Shown: positions 52,269 through 60,371 of the stretch, in pieces
Numbering within the stretch: position 1 is the first letter of the stretch
Layout of the letters: every line of letters starts with the position of its first letter
From: Prosthecobacter sp. SYSU 5D2
GTDB taxonomy: Bacteria > Verrucomicrobiota > Verrucomicrobiia > Verrucomicrobiales > Verrucomicrobiaceae
DNA length: 64,000 nt
Direction: 5' to 3'
Assembly: GCF_039655865.1 (NCBI RefSeq)
Contig: NZ_JBBYXL010000002.1
Span: forward strand, 62,001-126,000
Position numbers and translations under genes: made by a program
The notes under the pieces: model-generated
What the model was told of the DNA's origin: nothing
The model's database searches: none
Seen by the model: the letters and a program-made list of their open reading frames with translations, nothing else

Positions 52269-52323
52269 CGGATGATTTGTGAGGGGGGAAGCGAGGGCAG
52301 GAGTGCCCACGGTACCCTTGGCA

Positions 52324-53352
52324 TCACTCGTAGCTGGCTTGCTGGCCTTTGAAGTCGCGCTTCTTGATCCAGGGCATGAGGTTGCGGAGGCGGGCACCGG
52401 TTTTTTCGATGGGGTGCTTCTCGCCGTCTTTGAGGAGCTTGTTGAAGGTCTTGTAACCGGTTTCGGTTTCCTTGATCCACTCTTTGGCGAACTTGCCGTT
52501 CTGGATCTCCTTCAGCGCGGCTTTCATGCGCTTCTTGACGCTGGCGTCAATGATCTTGGGTCCGACTTTGACGTCGCCCCACTTGGCGGTTTCGGAGATG
52601 GAGAAGCGCATGCCGGCGATGCCGGACTCGTTCATAAGGTCCACGATGAGCTTGAGCTCATGGAGGCACTCGAAGTAGGCCATCTCAGGGGAGTAGCCGG
52701 CCTCGACCAGGACTTCGAAACCAGCCTGCACGAGGGCGCTGGTGCCGCCGCAAAGGACGGTCTGCTCACCGAAGAGGTCGGTTTCGGTTTCTTCCTTGAA
52801 GTCAGTCTGGATGACGCCGCCACGGGTGCAACCGACGCCATGTGCCCAGGCAAGGGCGACCTGCTTGGACTTTTTGGAAGGGTCCTGATAGATGGCGATA
52901 AGGCCGGGAACGCCTTTGCCTTCAGTGTACTGACGGCGGACGATGTGGCCGGGGCCTTTCGGGGCGACCATGATGACGTTGACGTCTGCTGGAGGAACGA
53001 CGGTCTTGTAATGGATGGCGAAGCCGTGGCTGAAGAGGAGGGTCTTGCCCTTGGTGAGGTTAGGCTCGATGTCGGCCTTGTAAACGCCGCCGATTTTGGT
53101 GTCGGGAACGGCGACGAAGATGACGTCGCCCAGCTTCACGGCTTCGGCGGTGTCATAGACTTTGAAGCCTTTTTCTTCGGCGACTTTGCGGCTCTTGCTG
53201 CCGGCATACAGACCGATGATGACGTTGGCGCCGCTTTCCTTGAGGTTAAGGGCGTGAGCATGGCCCTGGGAGCCAAAGCCGATGACGGCGCAGGTTTTGC
53301 CTTTCAGAGGGGCCAGGCTGGCGTCTTTTTCAGTGTAGATTTTTGCGGGCAT
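52324..53352 (-). CDS. ilvC: Ketol-acid reductoisomerase
   Basis: 342 residues, class I length. NADPH motif VIGFGSQGHAHALNLKESG; MVAPKGPGHIVRRQY; the metal/catalytic region FKEETETDLFGEQTVLCGG and AYFECLHELKLIVDLM; end ETGARLRN-type (GARLRNLMPWI). It catalyses the second common step of valine, leucine and isoleucine synthesis. Alone here, closed by its own terminator. Confidence 0.97.
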   Translation of the reverse strand: MPAKIYTEKDASLAPLKGKTCAVIGFGSQGHAHALNLKESGANVIIGLYAGSKSRKVAEEKGFKVYDTAEAVKLGDVIFVAVPDTKIGGVYKADIEPNLTKGKTLLFSHGFAIHYKTVVPPADVNVIMVAPKGPGHIVRRQYTEGKGVPGLIAIYQDPSKKSKQVALAWAHGVGCTRGGVIQTDFKEETETDLFGEQTVLCGGTSALVQAGFEVLVEAGYSPEMAYFECLHELKLIVDLMNESGIAGMRFSISETAKWGDVKVGPKIIDASVKKRMKAALKEIQNGKFAKEWIKETETGYKTFNKLLKDGEKHPIEKTGARLRNLMPWIKKRDFKGQQASYE

Positions 53353-53493
53353 TAGTTGTGGGTCTGGTTAGAGGGCGGGCAGAGTGGTGCATCCCAGGTG
53401 AATGGTCAAGGGGGAGTTGACAGGCGGTTAGGCCGTGAGGGGGTGTGTGCAGGCGGTCAAACGGGGCTTTCGATTCCACAAGTGATTCACAAG

Positions 53494-53516
53494 TTTTGAC
53501 TAAATCATACTTGAGG
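53494..53516 (+). promoter_or_regulatory. Candidate Rrf2 operator/promoter, site 1
   Basis: TTTTGAC followed by TAAATCATACTTGAGG, 28 bp before the rrf2-type gene. ATCATACTTG recurs as TTCATACTTG upstream of the next gene (54123-54137). A site shared by both could be the regulator's own binding site. Confidence 0.4.
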
Positions 53517-53544
53517 AGTCGGGATTTAAGCCTATTTCCTTGTC

Positions 53545-54087
53545 ATGAGACTGACGAAACGTGGCGAATACGGCCTGCGCACCATGATCCGGCTCGGCAT
53601 TGCCGAACGGAACGGGGAGGGGGTCATTTCGGTCTCCTCGCTGGCGGAGCAGGAGCATCTGCCGTTCAAGTTTCTGGAGGCGATTTTGTTTGAGCTGCGC
53701 ACGGCGGGGTATGTGGAGAGCCTGCGGGGCAAGCATGGCGGGGCGCGGCTGGCGCGGCCGATGAAGACGATCAAGATGGGGGAGATTGTGCGGCTGATTG
53801 ACGGGAAGCTGGCGCCCATCGGCTGTGCGAGCGAGACGGAATACGAGAAGTGCACCTGCCCGGACGAGGAGCACTGCGGGCTGCGGATGCTGATGATTGA
53901 CGTGCGCAATGCGATCGCCAACATCCTGGACCGCTACACCCTGGAGCATGTGGTGGAGGTGACTCTGCGCAAACAGGGAAAGTGCGGTGCGCCGGTGAAA
54001 AAGAAGCCCGCCAGAAAATCTGTGAAGGACAGGCACGCAGATCCGGCGGATGGTTTTCTGGCGCTGCTTTTGGACACGCAAATTTGA
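53545..54087 (+). CDS. Rrf2-family transcriptional regulator with Cys cluster
   Basis: 180 residues. Winged helix at the start (MRLTKRGEYGLRTMIRLG, LPFKFLEAILFELRTAGYVESLRGKHGGARL). Cysteines in GCASETEYEKCTCPDEEHCGLR give three or more Cys in the position where IscR/NsrR/RsrR bind an iron-sulfur cluster. It may sense redox, iron-sulfur or sulfur state. First gene of a cluster with a carboxypeptidase-like gene and a TauE/SafE exporter. Confidence 0.88.
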   Translation: MRLTKRGEYGLRTMIRLGIAERNGEGVISVSSLAEQEHLPFKFLEAILFELRTAGYVESLRGKHGGARLARPMKTIKMGEIVRLIDGKLAPIGCASETEYEKCTCPDEEHCGLRMLMIDVRNAIANILDRYTLEHVVEVTLRKQGKCGAPVKKKPARKSVKDRHADPADGFLALLLDTQI

Positions 54088-54122
54088 GGTGAAAGAGGCA
54101 GAGAAAAAACTTGGCGGTGCGA

Positions 54123-54137
54123 TTTAATTCATACTTG
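54123..54137 (+). promoter_or_regulatory. Candidate Rrf2 operator/promoter, site 2
   Basis: TTTAATTCATACTTG lies 36 bp upstream of the 54174 gene and shares TCATACTTG with site 1. It is followed by GCCAAGTGTAGATAT, which may supply a -10 region. Confidence 0.35.
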
Positions 54138-54173
54138 CCAAGTGTAGATATCAAAGATAGGGATTAGCCGAAC

Positions 54174-54947
54174 ATGAGCCTGAACACTCTCCCACGCATC
54201 CACCTTTCCCGCAGCCGCCACACGCCGGTGCGGGGCTGTGATACGCGGCTGATCCTGGAGAGCCTGCCGCCGGACCAGGGCATTTATATTCCGAAGATCG
54301 TGAGCAAGCCGGTCAAGAAAGGGCAGGGGTTCAAGTTTGGCATTTTTGGCGGCATTCATGGGGATGAGGAGGCGGGCACGCTGGCCATCCAGGAACTCAT
54401 TCAATGGGCGGCGGAAAAACCGGAGGAGCTTCATGACTATGAGCTGCACTTTTTTCCGATCTGCAATCCGACGGGCCGCAACCTGGGCATCCGGCACAAT
54501 CAGAACAACCTGGATTTGAACCGGGAGTTTTGGTCGGGGTCCATTGAGCCGGAGGTCGTGTATCTGGAAAGCGAGCTGCGCCGTGAGGAATACGACGGCA
54601 TCATTGCACTGCATGCGGATGATGACTCGGACGGCTGCTACGGATTCGTCAGCGGGGCGCTGCTGAGCGAGCATCTGCTGGAGCCTGCGCTGAAGGCGGC
54701 CAGTGAGGCGCTGCCGCGCAATGAGCTGCCGATCATTGACGGATTCCTGGCCTCAGGCGGGATCATCAAAGAAGGCTATGGGGGCATCCTGAGCGCACCG
54801 CCGGAGCAGGCGGTGAAGCCGTTGGAGATCGTCTTTGAGACACCGGCGCTGGCCCCGATGCGCCAGCAGGTGCAGGCCACGGTGGCTGCTGTGAAAACCA
54901 TCCTGGCGGAATACCGCCAGCTCCAGGCTTACGCGCCCAACCTGTAA
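54174..54947 (+). CDS. Succinylglutamate desuccinylase/aspartoacylase-type (M14-like) zinc hydrolase
   Basis: 257 residues. The zinc motif is GIFGGIHGDEEAG (HxxE); the third ligand is probably in IIALHADDDSDG. FPICNPTGRNLGIRHNQNNLDLNREF carries the substrate-binding Arg/Asn motif. It fits the AstE/ASPA-like carboxypeptidase group. No N-terminal signal peptide. It is 12 bp from the TauE gene, so probably co-transcribed with it. Confidence 0.82.
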   Translation: MSLNTLPRIHLSRSRHTPVRGCDTRLILESLPPDQGIYIPKIVSKPVKKGQGFKFGIFGGIHGDEEAGTLAIQELIQWAAEKPEELHDYELHFFPICNPTGRNLGIRHNQNNLDLNREFWSGSIEPEVVYLESELRREEYDGIIALHADDDSDGCYGFVSGALLSEHLLEPALKAASEALPRNELPIIDGFLASGGIIKEGYGGILSAPPEQAVKPLEIVFETPALAPMRQQVQATVAAVKTILAEYRQLQAYAPNL

Positions 54948-54959
54948 TCCTGACCTGCT

Positions 54960-55700
54960 GTGGACGAGACCTTTCTTACATACATGCTCATTGGCTTCAT
55001 TGCGCAGGTCATTGACGGTGCGCTGGGCATGGCCTATGGCGTGAGCGCGTCGAGCTTGTTGTTAGGCGTGGGCGTGCCTCCGGCGGTGGTGAGCAGCACG
55101 GTGCATGCGGCGGAATGTTTTACCACGGGGGCCTCGGCCATCTCGCATCGGGCGTTTGGAAACGTCAATAAAGCGCTGTTCCTGGGGCTGCTGATCCCTG
55201 GTGTGGTGGGTGCCTTCCTGGGCGCTTACATCCTGACCATGATTGATGGGGATCTCATCAAGCCTTACATTGCGGGCTATCTGCTGATCATGGGCATCAT
55301 TTTGATTGTGAAAGCCTTCCGCGCCTTTCCTTCGCGGGAAGTGACGACGCACCTGAAGCCGCTGGCCTTCTTTGGCGCATTTGTGGATGCGGTGGGTGGC
55401 GGTGGCTGGGGGCCGATTGTGGGGTCCACTCTGATGGCGCGCGGCAGTCCTTTCCGCGAGACGGTGGGGACAGTAAACACGGTGGAGTTTTTTGTGACGC
55501 TGTCGGCCTCTTTGGGCTTCCTTATCGGCATCGGGCTGAGCCATTGGAATGTCATCCTGGGCCTGGCGGCCGGGGGCGTGGTGGCGGCACCCATTGGGGC
55601 GTGGGTGTGCAAACATGTGCCGCACCGGCCGTTTCTGGTGGTGGTGGGCCTGGTGGTCATCGGGCTGAGCCTGCGGACGCTGATCCTGAGTTTTTCTTGA
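54960..55700 (+). CDS. TauE/SafE-family sulfite or organosulfonate exporter
   Basis: 246 residues from GTG 54960. Multi-pass membrane protein with the duplicated family motifs GALGMAYGVSASSLLLGVGVPP and DAVGGGGWGPIVGSTLMARG, seven to eight hydrophobic segments. The family exports sulfite, sulfonates or related anions. The link with an Rrf2 regulator is compatible with sulfur metabolism (inference). Confidence 0.88.
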   Translation: MDETFLTYMLIGFIAQVIDGALGMAYGVSASSLLLGVGVPPAVVSSTVHAAECFTTGASAISHRAFGNVNKALFLGLLIPGVVGAFLGAYILTMIDGDLIKPYIAGYLLIMGIILIVKAFRAFPSREVTTHLKPLAFFGAFVDAVGGGGWGPIVGSTLMARGSPFRETVGTVNTVEFFVTLSASLGFLIGIGLSHWNVILGLAAGGVVAAPIGAWVCKHVPHRPFLVVVGLVVIGLSLRTLILSFS

Positions 55701-55713
55701 GACGGTTTTTTGG

Positions 55714-56802
55714 TTAGGCCGAATCGCCGGGAATGAAGGTGGGCATGAGGCGGATGGCGTGGGCGGGCATGGTGCGGGTCTCGGCAAGCTGGCGCACGGC
55801 GAGGGCGATGCGGGTGGCGAGCTGCTCCGGCTGGATGGCGTAACGGGCGACGCTGGGGCTGGTGGCATCCAGGATGGGGTCGTTGTCCCGTGAGATGACG
55901 CTGACGTCCTGGGGGATGCGTTTGCCCCGGCGCATGAGGTGCATCATGACGGTCAATACGGGGGTGGCCCCGGCGACGAGGTAGGCGGTGGGCGGCTTGG
56001 CAGAGCGCATGGATTCATCCAGGAGGGCACAGAGGCTGGCGGCCTGGTTGTCGTGGCGCAGCACGTGGAGGTGGGCTCCGGGCATGTCCTTGAGGGCTTC
56101 GCGCAGGCCTTCTTCACTGGCGATGTCGCCGCCGTAGATGCCTTTGAAAAGAACGAGGCCGATCTGGCGGTGGCCCTTGCGCCAGAGCAGGCCGCCAGCA
56201 TGATGGCAGGCGGCATGGAGGTCCACATCCACAGATGGGAGGCTGATGCCGGGGGCGCAGGAGCCGAGGATGAGGCTGGAGAAGGGCTGCCGGGCAAACC
56301 AGCGCTGCATGGGCTCCTGGGCGCTGAGCACGAGCCAGACAGTGGCGGGGTGATCCGTCACGAACTGCTCCAAGGCGCGGGCGGGGCTGGAGGTATAACA
56401 GGCGGGATGGATGTGGAACTGAACGACGCAGCCTGCCGCAGTGAGCTTGCTGCGGAGAGTGTCCATGACAAAGGTGATGCGGGAGGGCAGAGACAGGAAG
56501 GAGCCGGGCATGAGGATGGCGACGACCTTTTTGGGCGTGGGGGCGGGCTGCCTGGTGCGGCGGTTTTTGATGCGGCGTCGCTGGCGCTCAGTGACCTCGA
56601 TCCAGCCCTGGCGCTGGATTTCATCCAGGGCGGAGCGTAGGGTACGGCGGCTGACTTGCAGGCTCTGGCAGAGCTCGCGCTCACCGGGGAGTTCCTTTTG
56701 CCAGTGGCCATTGCGGATTCCCTCGCACAGACTGTCCACGGTTTGTGCCACGAGGGAGAGGCGCTTGGGAAGACTGGGGGTGGTGGGCGCTTTGTTTTTC
56801 AT
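55714..56802 (-). CDS. GntR-type DNA-binding domain with LacI-like sensor domain
   Basis: 362 residues. N-terminal winged helix: LVAQTVDSLCEGIRNGHWQKELPGERELCQSLQVSRRTLRSALDEIQRQGWI. A periplasmic-binding-protein-like sensor follows (VVAILMPGSFLS ... GGLLWRKGHRQIGLVLFKG ... VSVISRDNDPIL). Such AraR-like regulators usually bind sugars. It is 57 bp upstream of nothing on its strand; the thiolase operon reads toward it. Confidence 0.85.
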   Translation of the reverse strand: MKNKAPTTPSLPKRLSLVAQTVDSLCEGIRNGHWQKELPGERELCQSLQVSRRTLRSALDEIQRQGWIEVTERQRRRIKNRRTRQPAPTPKKVVAILMPGSFLSLPSRITFVMDTLRSKLTAAGCVVQFHIHPACYTSSPARALEQFVTDHPATVWLVLSAQEPMQRWFARQPFSSLILGSCAPGISLPSVDVDLHAACHHAGGLLWRKGHRQIGLVLFKGIYGGDIASEEGLREALKDMPGAHLHVLRHDNQAASLCALLDESMRSAKPPTAYLVAGATPVLTVMMHLMRRGKRIPQDVSVISRDNDPILDATSPSVARYAIQPEQLATRIALAVRQLAETRTMPAHAIRLMPTFIPGDSA

Positions 56803-56859
56803 CTGGTTCCACGAGGTGACCAGGATGGATCGGCTTCAAGGCGGGATTGGCAAATGGAT

Positions 56860-58020
56860 TCAGCGCTCAATGGCCATGGCGATGCCCATGCCGCCGCCGA
56901 TGCAGAGGGAGGCGATGCCGCGATGCAGGTTCAGGTCCTCCATGAGGTGAAGGAGGGTGACGAGAACGCGGGCACCGCTGCAGCCCACCGGATGGCCGAG
57001 GGCGATGGCACCACCGCGCTGGTTCAGTCGGGCAAGATCCAGGCCGAGCTGGCGGGCGCAGGCGAGGGCCTGGGCGGCAAAGGCTTCATTGATCTCGATG
57101 GCGTCCACATCGGCCAGATTCCAGCCGGTCTCTTCACACAAACGGCGGATGGCATGCACCGGGCCGAGGCCCATGGTGGCGGGATCGCAGCCGACGGCGG
57201 TGGTGCCGATGATGCGGGCGCGGGCGGTGAGGTGGTGGGTATCAATGGCGGCTGCGGAGGCCAGTAGGAGGAGGGCGGAGCCGTCATTGACGCCGGAGGA
57301 GTTACCTGCGGTGACGCTGCCTTCTTTGCGAAAGGCGGGTTTGAGTTTGGCCAGCTTCTCAAGCGTGGTGTCGGCACGCGGATGCTCGTCGTGTTCGATG
57401 AGGACATCGCGGATCTGGATGGGGACAATCTCACGCTGGAAGGCGGCGCGGTTGGCGCTGGCAAGCTGCTGGCTGCGGAGGGCAAAGGCATCCTGATCTG
57501 CACGGGAGATGCCGCATGAGTCCACGATGCGCTCAGCAGTCTCACCCATGCCGATATTTAACACAGGATCGGTTAGGCCATCAGCGAGAATGGCATCCAC
57601 GAGGGAGCTATGGCCCAACTTGCAGCCGGTACGCAGGGCGCTGGCGTAGTGCGGGGCCTGGCTCATGGATTCGACACCGCCGGCGAGAGCCAGGGTGGAT
57701 TCGCCACTGGCGATGGCATCGGCTGCGAGGGTCACGGCTTTCATGCCGGAGCCGCAGACCATGTTCACCATATAGGCCGGGGTGGCCTGCGGCAGACCGA
57801 GCCGGAGACCGAGCTGGCGGGCCACATTCATTCCGGAGCCTGCTTGCAAAACCTGGCCGAGGATGACCTGCTGGATGGCGGGTTTGAGCACTTCGGGAAT
57901 GATGGATTGGGCGACGGGCAGGGCCAGATCTGTGGCGGACAAGGTCTGCAAGCTGCCCCCCAAGCGGCCGATGGGAGAGCGCCTGGCGGCGGTGATGTAA
58001 ACGGGGGCGGAATAGATCAT
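56860..58020 (-). CDS. Acetyl-CoA acetyltransferase (thiolase)
   Basis: 386 residues. Nucleophile Cys in YMVNMVCGSGMKAV, NEAFAAQ, GHPVGCSGARVLVTLL, and the second Cys in ASLCIGGGMGIAMA. It condenses two acetyl-CoA to acetoacetyl-CoA or the reverse. The start ATG overlaps the CoA-transferase stop by 4 bp; it is the last gene of the SDR/CoA-transferase/thiolase operon. Confidence 0.94.
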   Translation of the reverse strand: MIYSAPVYITAARRSPIGRLGGSLQTLSATDLALPVAQSIIPEVLKPAIQQVILGQVLQAGSGMNVARQLGLRLGLPQATPAYMVNMVCGSGMKAVTLAADAIASGESTLALAGGVESMSQAPHYASALRTGCKLGHSSLVDAILADGLTDPVLNIGMGETAERIVDSCGISRADQDAFALRSQQLASANRAAFQREIVPIQIRDVLIEHDEHPRADTTLEKLAKLKPAFRKEGSVTAGNSSGVNDGSALLLLASAAAIDTHHLTARARIIGTTAVGCDPATMGLGPVHAIRRLCEETGWNLADVDAIEINEAFAAQALACARQLGLDLARLNQRGGAIALGHPVGCSGARVLVTLLHLMEDLNLHRGIASLCIGGGMGIAMAIER

Positions 58021-59549
58021 GAGGAAAGGGGAAAGCAGCCGGAGGGCATGGGGATCACATTGCCAATGGAGGGTGTAAAGGCCATCTGGTCCAGCACCTG
58101 AGTTTGCAGGTCAATGCCGGGTGCGAGCTCGGTGAGGACGAGGCCATCGGCGGTCAGTTCAAAGACGGCGCGCTCCGTTACATACAGTACCTGCTGGCCG
58201 CGCTGCACGGCCGTGGGGCCGTGAAAGCAGACGTGCTGGATGCTGGGGACGAATTTGGCATGGCGGCCTTCTTTGACGATGACGAGCCTGCCGTCCTGCA
58301 TCTGCACTTCCAATTCTCCAGCGCGAAGGGTGAGGCAAAAGACCAGTCGGCGGGCGCTTTGGACGATGTTGACAAAACCGCCGACACCCGCAAAACGGCC
58401 GGCAAAACTGGCCACATTGACACTGCCTTCGGCATCCACTTCCACGGCACCGAGCACGGCGATGTCCAGGCCGCCGCCGTCGTAAAAGTCAAACTGCGAA
58501 GGCTGGTCTATGATGGCCTCCGGGAAGTGGCTGCAACCGAAGCTGAGGCCGGAGGCGGGGACGCCGCCGATGGGGCCGCTTTCCACAGTGAGGGTGAAAT
58601 CCTGCAAGCGGCCGGTCTCCGCCGCCACCTGGGCGACGCTTTCAGGCAGGCCAATGCCGAGGTTCACGATGTCGCCCTGGCGAATCTCATGAAGGGCGCG
58701 CTGGCCGATGATTTTGCGCTCGGAAAAGGCCATGGGCGGCAGGTCAAAACTGCCCAGGCAGGTGCGGACGTAGTCTGCATTAAACGTCTCGCCAAAGGTC
58801 TGGTCATGCTGCACGCCGTGGCTGGGGACGATGTAATCTACCAGGATGCCGGGCACACGCACGGCCTTGGGATCCGGGAGCTGGTCCACAAAATTTTCCA
58901 CCTGGGCGATGACGATGCCGCCGTGATTTTTCGCGGCCTGGGCGATGGGGAGGACCTCGCCGACGAGACCTTCGCGCTCCATGCTGAGATTGCCGCGCGA
59001 GTCTGCATGCGTGGCACGGATGAGGCCGACGGTGACGGGCACCGGTTTGTAACGCAGCCAGGTCTGGCCATCCAGCTCGATGCGCTCCACCAGGGGTTCG
59101 GTGGTGCGGGCGTTCATGCGGCCGCCGCTGTGGGTGGCGTCAATGAAGGTGTTCAGGCCGACCTGGGTGATGAGGCCGGGGCGCTTCGCGGCGATCTCAC
59201 GCAGCAAAACGCTGAGCACGCCTTGAGGGAAATTGTAGGCTTCGATTTCATTGGCCAAGGCCAGTGCGCCGAGCTTGGGGGCGAGGTTCCAATGGCCGCC
59301 GATGACCCGTTTGATGAGCCCGGCATGGGCCAGGTGGTTGAGGCCGCGTCCGATGCGGTCGCCCTGGCCAGCGCAATAATAAAGCGTTAGGCCATTGGGC
59401 GTGCCGGTTTCAAGGAAACGCCGCTCCAGGGCCGCTGTGAGCATCTCCGGATGGCCGGCTCCGACAAAGCCGCCCACGGCCACGGTCGCGCCATCGGGAA
59501 TGGCGGCGATGGCTTCATCGGCGGTGACAAAACGGGCGGCGGCCCTCAT
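58017..59549 (-). CDS. Fused-subunit CoA-transferase (acetate/3-oxoacid type)
   Basis: 510 residues in which the alpha and beta halves are joined, as in YdiF. N-half: IPDGATVAVGGFVGAGHPEMLTAALE and GHWNLAPKLGALALANEIEAYNFPQG. C-half: INLGIGLPESVAQVA-type segment and the active-site glutamate in TVESGPIGGVPASG. It moves CoA between acetate/acyl groups and 3-oxoacids. It overlaps the SDR gene and the thiolase gene by 4 bp on each side, so translation is coupled. Confidence 0.93.
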   Translation of the reverse strand: MRAAARFVTADEAIAAIPDGATVAVGGFVGAGHPEMLTAALERRFLETGTPNGLTLYYCAGQGDRIGRGLNHLAHAGLIKRVIGGHWNLAPKLGALALANEIEAYNFPQGVLSVLLREIAAKRPGLITQVGLNTFIDATHSGGRMNARTTEPLVERIELDGQTWLRYKPVPVTVGLIRATHADSRGNLSMEREGLVGEVLPIAQAAKNHGGIVIAQVENFVDQLPDPKAVRVPGILVDYIVPSHGVQHDQTFGETFNADYVRTCLGSFDLPPMAFSERKIIGQRALHEIRQGDIVNLGIGLPESVAQVAAETGRLQDFTLTVESGPIGGVPASGLSFGCSHFPEAIIDQPSQFDFYDGGGLDIAVLGAVEVDAEGSVNVASFAGRFAGVGGFVNIVQSARRLVFCLTLRAGELEVQMQDGRLVIVKEGRHAKFVPSIQHVCFHGPTAVQRGQQVLYVTERAVFELTADGLVLTELAPGIDLQTQVLDQMAFTPSIGNVIPMPSGCFPLSS

Positions 59550-60307
59550 CCGCGCCAGCCTCCGTTGACTTCAATGGTCTGGCCGGTGATGTAGGAGGCC
59601 AGAGGGGAGCAGAGGAAGAGGGCGACGTTGGCGATCTCCTCCGTGGTGGCGAAGCGGCCTAACGGGACGTTCTTCAACATCTCGGCGCGGACGCTTTCGG
59701 GAATGGTGGCGGCCATGGCGGTATCCACCACACCGGGGGCGATGGCATTGGCGCGGATGCTGCGGCGGGCGGCCTCACGGCTGAGCACGCGCATCATGGC
59801 CTGCACACCGGCCTTGGCGGCGGCGTAGTTGGCCTGGCCATAAAAGCCCTGGATGGCGGCGATGCTGCCCATACTGACGATTGAGCCGTGATCCCGCAGG
59901 ATCTCCAGGCCGTATTTGCAGCAGTGGAAGACGCCGGAGAGGTTAACATCCATCACGGATTCCCACTCCTCGTGGCTCATCTTCGCGATGGTGCGGTCAC
60001 GCAGGATGGCGGCGTTATTGATGAGATAATCCAGCCCGCCGTGCTGCTGACGGATGTGTACCATCATGGCCTGGACGTTTTCAGCCTTGGCGACATCGGC
60101 CGCGCACACATCGGCGCTGCCGGTGCGCAGGGCATTGAGTTCGGCGGCAATTTTGGCAGCATCCTCCGCGCTGCTGCCGATGCCGGGATGGTTAAGCACG
60201 ACGGTAGCGCCTGCCTGATGAAAGGTACGCGCCATCTGGGCGCCAATGCCCTGGGATGCGCCGGTGATGAGGGCGACTTTGCCTTGAAGGTCTATGCTGA
60301 GGTTCAT
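59546..60307 (-). CDS. Short-chain dehydrogenase (acetoacetyl-CoA reductase/FabG-like)
   Basis: 253 residues. ALITGASQGIGAQMARTF (cofactor), NNAAILRDRTIAKM (resembles PhaB NNAGITRD), catalytic Ser in GSIAAIQG and YAAAK. It probably reduces a 3-oxoacyl-CoA. First gene of the three-gene operon; together the enzymes could run acetoacetate/3-hydroxybutyrate use or synthesis. No PHA synthase is in the window. Confidence 0.92.
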   Translation of the reverse strand: MNLSIDLQGKVALITGASQGIGAQMARTFHQAGATVVLNHPGIGSSAEDAAKIAAELNALRTGSADVCAADVAKAENVQAMMVHIRQQHGGLDYLINNAAILRDRTIAKMSHEEWESVMDVNLSGVFHCCKYGLEILRDHGSIVSMGSIAAIQGFYGQANYAAAKAGVQAMMRVLSREAARRSIRANAIAPGVVDTAMAATIPESVRAEMLKNVPLGRFATTEEIANVALFLCSPLASYITGQTIEVNGGWRG

Positions 60308-60371
60308 GATTGTCGGGTTGTATAGCAGGTACTCAAAGGAGGGTTAAAGAGCAAAGCGCGAAGCTGCTCAA

